From contig PKXI01000232.1 of assembly GCA_003133425.1 (NCBI GenBank), positions 1 to 11,249 on the forward strand: a stretch of DNA of 11,249 nucleotides, given 5' to 3'. The translations under genes and the position numbers were made by a program. The number at the start of each line of letters is the position of its first letter. The stretch's first letter is position 1. The notes beneath the pieces are model-generated. The model was given only the letters and a program-made list of their open reading frames with translations, ran no database searches and was not told the origin of the DNA. This document shows, piece after piece, positions 6,290 to 11,249 of the stretch. This stretch comes from Acidobacteriaceae bacterium (lineage in GTDB: Bacteria > Acidobacteriota > Terriglobia > Terriglobales > Acidobacteriaceae).

Positions 6290-7372
6290 CTATATGCTTG
6301 TTTTAGCCATCTCCGGGCTTAGAAAATCCTCGACGGTCCAGCCGGACATCAGGTCTTCGTCATGGTTCGCCTGCTGGCCCGCGGGATGCGCGCCTGCCGT
6401 GGCCGCGGCCACCTCGGCCGCCAGATAATTCTCCGTCAGCCCCCGCCGCAGCATCTCAAACGCCTCTTCCGGCGTATCGGCAAACTGGAACAGATCGATG
6501 TCCTTAGGAGAAATTGCGCCGGTATCCACCAGAACGTCCAGGTTGAAAACCTTCTTCCAGTACTCTGACCCGTAGATGATGACCGTGATCTTTTTTGCCA
6601 GCTTTTGGGTTTGGGTAAGCGTGAGAATCTCAAACATCTCATCGAGCGTGCCGAAGCCCCCGGGAAACACCACCAGCGCCTTTGAAAGGTAAGCGAACCA
6701 CAGCTTGCGCATGAAAAAGTAGTGGAACTCAAAGTTGAGCGAAGGAGTGATGTAGGGGTTGGGCGACTGCTCGAAAGGCAGCCGGATATTCAGCCCGATG
6801 GTTTTGCCGCCGGCCTCATGGGCGCCGCGATTGGCGGCTTCCATAATGCCCGGGCCGCCGCCGGAGGTGACCACAAACCGGTTTCTCCGCGAGGGAATGC
6901 TCTTGGCCCAATGCGTCAGCAATCGCGCCAGCCGGCGCGCGTCCTCGTAGTAACGCGCCATCTCCACCGCCGCCACGGCGCGCTTGCGCTGGAGACTGGT
7001 CGCGGTTCCTTCCACGATCTGGGGAATGCTGGCGGGCTGCTCCTCGCTGGGAGCGGCCCGGCTAGAGCCGGTATTGTCCAGCAGTTCCAGGGCGTGGTCG
7101 GCCTCTTCGCGGCCGCGGAATCGGGCCGAGCCGAAGAACACCACGGTGTCCTGAATCTGCTCTTTGCGGAAGCGGGCCAGCGGCTCGCAGTACTCGGCCA
7201 CGATGCGAATGAGGCGGCCATCGGCGCTGTTCAAGAATGTGGGGTTTTCATAGGCGAGTTGCGCGCGATCGAGAGCCGGCGGCGCACCATTGCCGGGGAT
7301 AATAGCGGGGCCCGGGACTTCCTGGACTGTTCCCTGTTCCCTATTCCCTATTCCCTTTTCACTGTCTTCCAT
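6290..7372 (-). CDS. LOG-family protein (Rossmann-fold nucleotide-binding, PGGxGTxxE)
   Basis: Cytoplasmic LOG/'lysine decarboxylase-like' protein, 360 residues. Family members include cytokinin-riboside phosphoribohydrolases, which cut nucleoside monophosphates to base and ribose 5-phosphate, and the nucleotide hydrolase PpnN. The hallmarks are VVFFGSAR (77-84), TSGGGPGIMEAANRGA (169-184) and the catalytic PGGFGTLDE (237-245). At 360 residues it is longer than plant-type LOG (about 200): there is an N-terminal region of about 75 residues and an insertion of about 85 residues between the first two motifs. The start ATG at 7372 lies five bases after the stop of the upstream membrane protein gene, so the two are probably coupled. 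Residues 6-15 are encoded by AGGGAAY heptamer repeats, so the N-terminal extension looks recently built. It is not a true lysine decarboxylase; the physiological substrate is unknown. Confidence 0.9.
   Translation of the reverse strand: MEDSEKGIGNREQGTVQEVPGPAIIPGNGAPPALDRAQLAYENPTFLNSADGRLIRIVAEYCEPLARFRKEQIQDTVVFFGSARFRGREEADHALELLDNTGSSRAAPSEEQPASIPQIVEGTATSLQRKRAVAAVEMARYYEDARRLARLLTHWAKSIPSRRNRFVVTSGGGPGIMEAANRGAHEAGGKTIGLNIRLPFEQSPNPYITPSLNFEFHYFFMRKLWFAYLSKALVVFPGGFGTLDEMFEILTLTQTQKLAKKITVIIYGSEYWKKVFNLDVLVDTGAISPKDIDLFQFADTPEEAFEMLRRGLTENYLAAEVAAATAGAHPAGQQANHDEDLMSGWTVEDFLSPEMAKTSI
7329..7356 (-). repeat. Four tandem AGGGAAY heptamers in the LOG gene start
   Basis: On the + strand this reads GTTCCCT twice, then ATTCCCT twice, without interruption. 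It lies within the first 15 codons of the LOG gene and encodes part of KGIGNREQGT. A seven-base unit is not a multiple of three, so each gain or loss of one copy would shift the reading frame. The repeats are seen; slippage is inferred. Confidence 0.85.
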
Positions 7373-7377
7373 GTGTC

Positions 7378-7758
7378 TTATCCGTCCCGGTGGTGGATCG
7401 CGTCTCGAAAGGCTATCCAGAGATTCAACAGCCCCAAACCGGATATGATGCCGCGCACAGCTCCATTGGCCGCATAAATCGACAAGGTGGGGTATTGCAC
7501 AAAGAGGGGGTTCTGGTCCCAAAACATGTGCGACCACGGCGCGTAGCAAACCGCCAGGCCGATGTACATGCGCAGCAGCACACGCAGGAACAGCTCAGCC
7601 CTCTCAAGCCAGCGAGGAATGCGCTGCGGATGTTTGTGTGCGGGCGCGGGTGGGGTGATGTCGGGCGCGGCGCTGGAAACGGACCCCGTGACGGCCCTGG
7701 GCTGCGGAGCCGGGCTTGCGGTTATCGGAGGCGATGTGATTTCCGGCTGCTGCGACAT
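7378..7758 (-). CDS. Small membrane protein with about two transmembrane helices
   Basis: Unrecognised 126-residue protein. The first 50 residues are a low-complexity, proline- and alanine-rich tail (SQQPEITSPPITASPAPQPR...), probably cytoplasmic. Two hydrophobic segments follow, about 56-75 (LFLRVLLRMYIGLAVCYAPW) and 90-116, the second ending with NLWIAFRDAIHHRDG. Between them is an aromatic stretch (SHMFWDQNPLFVQYPTL). The start ATG at 7758 has no strong ribosome site. The stop TAA at 7378-7380 is five bases before the LOG start, so the two are very likely one operon; the membrane protein could anchor or regulate the LOG protein, but no sequence feature shows this. Function unknown. Confidence 0.75.
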   Translation of the reverse strand: MSQQPEITSPPITASPAPQPRAVTGSVSSAAPDITPPAPAHKHPQRIPRWLERAELFLRVLLRMYIGLAVCYAPWSHMFWDQNPLFVQYPTLSIYAANGAVRGIISGLGLLNLWIAFRDAIHHRDG

Positions 7759-7883
7759 TCTATCGGTACGTCTCCCGCCCCGATCAGGCCCAATCTTCAG
7801 GCTTCGGCAAACGCCCGGAAACCCACGCTCGGCTCAGGGACGACGTAATGCAACGGTATCACAGCACGGGTGGCGGACAGGGA

Positions 7884-7906
7884 GGCCGGGAACCGGGTAT
7901 CCGGCC
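7884..7906 (-). terminator. Possible hairpin terminator after the secreted-protein gene
   Basis: GGCCGG (7884-7889) and CCGGCC (7901-7906) form a perfect six-base GC stem with an 11-base loop, 12 bases past the stop of the gene ending at 7919. There is no T-run after it on the minus strand, so it is not a classic intrinsic terminator. Confidence 0.35.
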
Positions 7907-7918
7907 ACTGCGGCAGCC

Positions 7919-8482
7919 TCAATGGCCGGAGATCAGCATGATGGGGTCGGGTGTCGCCTGACAAAACTCCGGGTGCCCCGTTACCTTCCAGGTCGATCCG
8001 TCGGCATAGGTGATGGACCGGAGGTCGACCCGGGTTGCAGCGGTCATGCCCGGCAGCACGAGTTCGGCGAAGAAGGTCTTATCGTCGTCGAGACCCAATT
8101 TCACATCCATTGTCCTCGTAATTTCAGCCGGGCCGTCATTGTTTGAGAGTGCGAGCACCATTCCCGCTTTGCCGTTCGATCCGTGCACCGTAACCGTGGC
8201 GCCCGTAATCTGCGCCGGGCTCGCCTTTGCAGATTGCGGAGCCCACAGGTTCAGGCGAAGACGTGCAGCGAAGACCCTGGTGCGCTGCCCGTCTTTCGCT
8301 TCCAGCATTTGGCTGCCAACCCCCTGCCGGACATGCATCCCGATTGGGCAGGGAGTCATTCCTGGAGCGACAACAAGCCCGGTCTGCACCGTCACCGACA
8401 TCGGCGCCGGACTGGGGCTCTGGGCTACCGCTGAAAGAGCGCCCTGCAAGAGTAAAAGCCCGACGAGTGTGGCGATTTTCAT
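7919..8482 (-). CDS. Secreted protein of unknown function
   Basis: Exported protein of 187 residues with a textbook signal peptide: MKIATLVGLLLLQGALSAVA, cleaved near residue 20 (AVA-QS). After it comes a proline-rich linker and a mostly beta-strand domain, with PCPIGMHVRQG (44-54), RTRVFAARLRLNLWAPQ (68-83) and a C-terminal segment around STWKVTGHPEFC (163-174). Two cysteines, C45 and C174, sit near the two ends of the mature protein and could form a disulfide. There is no lipobox. The ATG at 8482 is firm because AAGGAGG lies four bases upstream. A promoter candidate with an overlapping palindrome lies at 8542-8570. I recognise no enzyme motif; the fold may be a carbohydrate- or envelope-binding beta domain, which is a guess. 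Confidence 0.82.
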   Translation of the reverse strand: MKIATLVGLLLLQGALSAVAQSPSPAPMSVTVQTGLVVAPGMTPCPIGMHVRQGVGSQMLEAKDGQRTRVFAARLRLNLWAPQSAKASPAQITGATVTVHGSNGKAGMVLALSNNDGPAEITRTMDVKLGLDDDKTFFAELVLPGMTAATRVDLRSITYADGSTWKVTGHPEFCQATPDPIMLISGH

Positions 8483-8493
8483 GGCGCCTCCTT

Positions 8494-8521
8494 GAACCGG
8501 CAACTCGGAACCGGCAACTCG
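8494..8521 (-). repeat. Perfect 14-base tandem repeat in the 5' leader
   Basis: GAACCGGCAACTCG occurs twice in direct succession (8494-8507, 8508-8521), between the promoter candidate and the ribosome site of the secreted-protein gene. It is therefore likely transcribed into its leader. Confidence 0.8.
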
Positions 8522-8541
8522 TCCGAATCGCGTACACCCAC

Positions 8542-8570
8542 ACGATACTCCGCTGTTGATTGACGATCAA
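8542..8570 (-). promoter_or_regulatory. Promoter candidate of the secreted-protein gene with palindrome
   Basis: On the minus strand TTGATC (-35, 8570-8565) is followed after 17 bases by TATCGT (-10, 8547-8542); each box matches four of six consensus bases. The inverted repeat TTGAT-TGACG-ATCAA (8556-8570) covers the -35 region and would be well placed as a repressor site. Confidence 0.5.
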
Positions 8571-8658
8571 TGCGCTGTCCGTTTGGTGAGTGGATGGCGA
8601 GCTTTGGGCAACCGTGATAGGCTCTGTTTCAATCTCGTCAACAAAGCCAGGATGGCCG

Positions 8659-9885
8659 ATGCGCGTAGCGCTTTTTACAGAAACGTTCCTCCCAAAAATC
8701 GACGGGATTGTCACCACCCTCTGCGAAACCATCCGGCAACTGCATAAGCTCGGACACGAGGCGCTGATTTTTGCTCCCGACGGCGGGCTCGACGAGTTCG
8801 AGGGCGCTCGCATCGTCCGCATGAAGAGCCGCGCGTTTCCTCTGTACCCGGAGCTTCGGCTTTCGTTGCCGCACGCCTCCATGCGGGCGACGCTCTGTCA
8901 AACACCACGAAGGCTTCTGCATGTGGCCGACCCGGCCCTGCTGGGGATCGCGGGGCTTTATTACGGAGGCGGAGACCACGGCGGCGCGCTGCATCTGCCG
9001 CTGGTCGTCTCCTACCACACCGATCTGCCGGCCTACCTGCACTACTACAAGCTGAGATTTATGGAGCCTGTGACCTGGCCCATTCTGCGGGCCCGGCATA
9101 ATCGCGCCACCATCAACCTGGGCACCTCTGTCGCGATTGTCGAGCAGTTGCAACGCCACGGTGTGAAACGCGTCGCGCTTTGGCCGGGCGGCGTGGATAC
9201 GGAGCGATTTCGTCCCGGTCGCGGGTCGCCTGAGATGCGGGCGCACCTGACCGGCGGCCACCCGGAGAGTCCGCTGCTGACTTACGTCGGGCGCCTTTCC
9301 GCCGAAAAGAGTATCGAACGGCTCAAGCCCATTCTTGAAGCGTTTCCGGGCGCCAGGCTCGCGCTGGTGGGCGACGGACCCCATCACAAGGCTCTCCGCG
9401 AGCATTTCGCGGGCATGCCGGTCACCATGGCGGGCTTCCTGCGCGGAGACGAACTGGCCACTGCCTTTGCCTCCAGTGACATTTTCGTGATGCCGTCGCG
9501 CACCGAGACCCTGGGGCTGGTAATTCTTGAGGCCATGTCCTCCGGGGTTCCTGTGGTTGCGGCACGAGCAGGCGGCATTCCAGAACTGATTGAGGACGGC
9601 GTTACGGGCTACCTCTTCGATGAGGAGACGGAGGCGATCGCGGCGATCCAGAACCTCCTAAGGTCGCAGGAGACAAGGTCAGCTATCGGGATCGCCGGCC
9701 GCCAGTGGGCGTCCGAACACAGTTGGGCAGCGGCCACGCAGGAACTGATCAAGTGTTACCAGGCCGCATGCGAAGGGCAGAACGTTTCAGACGATCCCGC
9801 ACAAGAGCATCCCAGCCTGCGATTCCGGGCTAGGAGAGCTGCCCGAAGGACCACCCTCTTCGCGATTCGCAAGCTGCTGCCGTAG
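8659..9885 (+). CDS. GT4 glycosyltransferase, SqdX/MgdA-like
   Basis: GT-B glycosyltransferase of 408 residues, likely peripheral to the cytoplasmic membrane and making a glycolipid. It resembles sulfoquinovosyl-diacylglycerol synthase SqdX along its length: MRVALFTETFLPKIDGIVT (1-19), HEALIFAPDGG (33-43), PLYPELRLSLP (61-71), SYHTDLPAYLHYY (118-130), ALWPGGVDTERF (173-184), GRLSAEK (211-217), LVGDGPHH (236-243), and the donor-site segment SRTETLGLVILEAMSSGVP (280-298) with E283 and E291 as the E-x7-E pair. A glycine-rich insertion, YYGGGDHGGA (101-110), replaces a usually shorter piece. The start ATG at 8659 fits the family N-terminus and has AGGA at 8649-8652, six bases upstream; an in-frame ATG at 8590 would add 23 unrelated residues. 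SqdX moves sulfoquinovose to diacylglycerol, but no sqdB is in the window and related enzymes use other sugars, so only the family is claimed. Confidence 0.9.
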   Translation: MRVALFTETFLPKIDGIVTTLCETIRQLHKLGHEALIFAPDGGLDEFEGARIVRMKSRAFPLYPELRLSLPHASMRATLCQTPRRLLHVADPALLGIAGLYYGGGDHGGALHLPLVVSYHTDLPAYLHYYKLRFMEPVTWPILRARHNRATINLGTSVAIVEQLQRHGVKRVALWPGGVDTERFRPGRGSPEMRAHLTGGHPESPLLTYVGRLSAEKSIERLKPILEAFPGARLALVGDGPHHKALREHFAGMPVTMAGFLRGDELATAFASSDIFVMPSRTETLGLVILEAMSSGVPVVAARAGGIPELIEDGVTGYLFDEETEAIAAIQNLLRSQETRSAIGIAGRQWASEHSWAAATQELIKCYQAACEGQNVSDDPAQEHPSLRFRARRAARRTTLFAIRKLLP

Positions 9886-9895
9886 GCCGAGTCTC

Positions 9896-9962
9896 AACAG
9901 GCTGCGGGAAAAGGCGAAGGTTCGAAGAGAACCCCAAAGAACATGCCTCAGGGGCTAAAGCC
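9896..9962. repeat. Dispersed repeat, inverted copy of the left-edge element
   Basis: The reverse complement of this stretch aligns with 3-70 over its whole length. The ends GGCTTTAGCCCCTGAGG and CCGCAGCCTGTT are nearly identical and the central 25 bases are diverged. It begins 11 bases after the stop of the SqdX-like gene, in a convergent gap. Confidence 0.75.
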
Positions 9963-9987
9963 ATGCTCTTTATTTTCATATGTTTGC

Positions 9988-10007
9988 GGCACGACTAAAG
10001 TCGTGCC
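9988..10007. terminator. Near-perfect 20-base palindrome, possible bidirectional terminator
   Basis: GGCACGACT-AA-AGTCGTGCC gives a nine-base stem with a two-base centre, a very stable hairpin on either strand. It lies between two genes ending towards each other (9885 + and 10052 -), which suits a shared terminator, although only a short ATTT follows on the + strand. It also belongs to the repeat-rich block. Termination is inferred. Confidence 0.5.
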
Positions 10008-10012
10008 ATTTC

Positions 10013-10041
10013 AAAGCAACAGAATCTTTCCGCAGTGCTTT
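10013..10041. repeat. Stem AAAGCA...TGCTTT and TTTCCGCAG repeat module
   Basis: AAAGCA (10013-10018) pairs with TGCTTT (10036-10041) across a 17-base loop containing TTTCCGCAG, the same nonamer found in the left-edge repeat (around 56-63). It looks like a third module of the repeat block in this gap. Confidence 0.4.
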
Positions 10042-10051
10042 AAGCGTGGAT

Positions 10052-10807
10052 CTAGAAACCGCCTTCGGGGACCACCGCTGCCGGTACGACCTGGTAAGTC
10101 CCGTAATCGATGGTGAGCACCGCGGTGCCGCCGAGACGCGCCTTAGTCTCGCTGCGGTTCTTCTGTGGCAGCCAGAAGGCCCCTGTCTTGGCATATTCAT
10201 GGTGGATCTGGGTCTTCGTGATCCAGAAGGAGGGGTTTTGGGCCGGTTGCGCCTCGATCTTCGCCACCGCGAAGTCGTGGGCATCGACCCAGATCTTGCC
10301 GCGATAGAGGAGCTTGCTCTTCACCAGCGGTTCCACATCGAGGACGTAGGCCGGGCGGCCCGCTACGTTCTCACTCCCGGCCAGGCGAAACGTATAGTTT
10401 GCCAACGTCAACGCGGTCGATCTCTGGTTCTTCCAAGCTTCCTGTTCGGAATCGAGGAGCCGCTTGAGCACCTTATCCAGCAGGAGTTTCGATCCGCTCT
10501 GCGAGACGATGCGCAGAGTCTTTCCGGTAACGGAGTCGTAATCCGCCGCAACGGTCATTTTGGCCGCCAGCGCTGGAAACCCTTTGTATTGAACTTCGTA
10601 GTGGCGCAAGGACTGGTAGTGCTTCAGATCGTCCGCCCGAACCTGGTTGTGGCGCTGCATCAGGTCCACAATCTCCGCAGCGGAGAGCGGCGCAGGCGAG
10701 GTCTTGTCGGCGGCCTGGCCCCAAGCCATTCCCGCCAGAACAAGAAAACAAAGGGTCGCGAGGGAACATTCGGTGAGGAGAAGAACTTTGCGGGAAAAAA
10801 ACGACAT
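10052..10807 (-). CDS. Exported LolA/RseB-like (outer-membrane lipoprotein-sorting type) protein
   Basis: Exported protein of 251 residues. The N-terminus is a signal peptide with positive SRK, hydrophobic core VLLLTECSLATLCFLVLAG and likely cleavage near residue 32 (GQA-AD). The mature part starts with a helix (LSAAEIVDLMQRHNQ) and continues as a beta-rich half-barrel pattern: HYEVQYKG, AYVLDVEPLVKSKLLYRGKI, then WVDAHDFAVAKIEAQP, and ends with FWLPQKNRSETKARLGGTAVLTIDYGTY. The 'RGKIWVDAHDFAVAKIEA' strand pair is typical of LolA/MucB(RseB)-type periplasmic lipid-binding folds, so a lipid- or lipoprotein-binding role is plausible, but no single catalytic motif exists to confirm it. The ATG at 10807 lacks a Shine-Dalgarno sequence and has TATCAT six bases upstream. 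The open frame on the other strand here is longer, but only this strand gives a signal peptide and a coherent fold. Confidence 0.7.
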   Translation of the reverse strand: MSFFSRKVLLLTECSLATLCFLVLAGMAWGQAADKTSPAPLSAAEIVDLMQRHNQVRADDLKHYQSLRHYEVQYKGFPALAAKMTVAADYDSVTGKTLRIVSQSGSKLLLDKVLKRLLDSEQEAWKNQRSTALTLANYTFRLAGSENVAGRPAYVLDVEPLVKSKLLYRGKIWVDAHDFAVAKIEAQPAQNPSFWITKTQIHHEYAKTGAFWLPQKNRSETKARLGGTAVLTIDYGTYQVVPAAVVPEGGF

Positions 10808-10813
10808 TAGGAG

Positions 10814-10819
10814 ATGATA
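10814..10819 (-). promoter_or_regulatory. Possible -10 box (TATCAT) abutting the LolA-like start
   Basis: On the minus strand TATCAT lies six bases before the ATG at 10807, with CTCCTA between them and no Shine-Dalgarno sequence. Transcription from it would begin at or next to the start codon. No clear -35 box is present. Confidence 0.35.
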
Positions 10820-10915
10820 ACGCGGCGGGTTAAGATTCGGTTACTTTCCCGCCGGCGCGTGCGCAGTTTCCGCCGCCACAGTTGGATGGTAGCTTCCCCA
10901 GCACGATGAAAGCGT

Positions 10916-10945
10916 TTGCAGAACTTCGCTCAACCGATTTACGAT
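10916..10945 (+). promoter_or_regulatory. Weak promoter candidate of the fucosidase gene
   Basis: TTGCAG (10916-10921) and TACGAT (10940-10945) are separated by 18 bases and match the consensus at four of six positions each. The -10 ends nine bases before the ATG, again implying a very short leader. Confidence 0.3.
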
Positions 10946-10954
10946 TGTGGGCCT

Positions 10955-11249
10955 ATGAAGAAACTGGTTCGTTGCCTGCCTCTGTTCCTGCTCGCCGCCG
11001 CGCCGCTGCTTTTGGCGCAGGCCCCCGCCCCGACATCTGACCCGCTGGCTCCCACTCTGGGCGTCAAATCTGCCGTGGAGATCGACCGCGAATGGCAGCA
11101 GTCGGTGAGCAAGTACGACGCCGAACGAAACCGACTGCTGGCCGAGGCCCAGAAGCTGGAAAACGACGGCCCCTACCGCCCCGACTGGGCCACGCTGATG
11201 AAGTACCAGCAGCCGCAGTGGTACAAGGACGCCAAGTTCGGCATCTTCA
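10955..11249 (+). CDS. Alpha-L-fucosidase, GH29 family, 5' part only
   Basis: The first 98 codons of an exported glycoside hydrolase; the frame is open at the window edge. MKKLVRCLPLFLLAAAPLLLAQA is a signal peptide with cleavage near residue 23, so the enzyme should act in the periplasm or outside. A linker and a charged helix (VEIDREWQQSVSKYDAERNRLL) follow, then PDWATLMKYQQPQWYKDAKFGIF (76-98), the hallmark opening of GH29 alpha-L-fucosidases, where IHWG would be expected next. GH29 enzymes remove terminal alpha-L-fucose with retention of configuration. The catalytic aspartate lies beyond the edge and cannot be checked. The ATG at 10955 is the first of the frame and fits the signal peptide; no Shine-Dalgarno sequence is obvious. 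It is divergent from the LolA-like gene across a gap of about 147 bases. Confidence 0.82.
   Translation, partial: MKKLVRCLPLFLLAAAPLLLAQAPAPTSDPLAPTLGVKSAVEIDREWQQSVSKYDAERNRLLAEAQKLENDGPYRPDWATLMKYQQPQWYKDAKFGIF

Noticed and set aside
7329..7356. CRISPR-like array
   Set aside because: The units are seven bases with no spacers, and no cas gene is present.
6722..7477. 251-codon open frame on the + strand over the LOG gene
   Set aside because: It is the mirror of the LOG coding sequence, which has unmistakable PGGFGTLDE and GGGPGIME motifs; the mirror has none.
7373..7549. Extension of the LOG protein to an upstream start at 7549
   Set aside because: The extension is antisense-like, lies within the membrane protein gene in another frame, and lacks a ribosome site; the coupled ATG at 7372 fits better.
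1..9962. Composite transposon or genomic island bounded by inverted repeats
   Set aside because: There is no transposase, integrase, target duplication or tRNA, and the content includes gltX. The repeats are better seen as independent dispersed elements.
9980..10810. 276-codon open frame on the + strand over the LolA-like gene
   Set aside because: It lies antisense to a protein with a clear signal peptide and fold pattern. Its own translation is rich in Arg, His and Leu runs with no motif and ends in low-complexity sequence, and it begins within the repeat block.

Overview
The window is about 11.2 kb of GC-rich bacterial chromosome. It carries eleven complete protein genes plus the start of a twelfth, on both strands, in short operons with small gaps. 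I see no rRNA, tRNA, CRISPR array or transposase. The most likely source is an Acidobacteriota genome (class Terriglobia or a relative). This is inference from three things: the style of the secreted and hypothetical proteins, the dispersed 'GGGGCTAAAGCC' and 'GGCACGACT..AGTCGTGCC' repeats flanking genes, and the AGGGAAY heptamer repeats. No marker gene proves it.

Layout. A dispersed repeat (1-84) precedes a + strand operon: glutamyl-tRNA synthetase gltX (218-1753), a dual-specificity-type phosphatase (1759-2247) and an unrecognised 196-residue protein (2244-2834, overlapping by 4 bases). Convergent to it is a - strand pair: a PHP-domain metallophosphoesterase (5464-4304) followed by an MgtA/PimB-type GT4 glycosyltransferase (4196-2946). 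The gap between them can fold into an elaborate stem-loop. Divergent from the PHP gene is a brnT-brnA toxin-antitoxin operon (5680-6268) with a near-consensus promoter abutting the start codon. It converges on a - strand pair: a two-helix membrane protein (7758-7378) and a LOG-family protein (7372-6290). Upstream of these, on the same strand, lies a secreted protein of unknown function (8482-7919). Divergent from that gene is an SqdX-like GT4 glycosyltransferase (8659-9885). A repeat-rich convergent gap (9886-10051) holds an inverted copy of the left-end repeat and a 20-base palindrome. Last comes a LolA/RseB-like exported protein on the - strand (10807-10052), divergent from the 5' end of a GH29 alpha-L-fucosidase (10955 onwards, cut by the window edge).

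How they may work together. The two GT4 enzymes belong to the branch that sugar-coats diacylglycerol or other membrane lipids, so this neighbourhood may contribute to glycolipid or envelope synthesis, with the PHP enzyme as a partner of the first. The LolA-like protein, the secreted protein and the fucosidase act outside the cytoplasm. gltX and the phosphatase pair looks like co-expression rather than a known pathway. The brnTA module is self-contained.

The points most worth checking are the structured leader of the GT4 gene, the set of genes with a -10-like box right before the start codon and no Shine-Dalgarno sequence (possible leaderless mRNAs), the 71-base brnT/brnA overlap, the pair of inverted dispersed repeats, and a LOG gene whose N-terminal codons are made of heptamer repeats.
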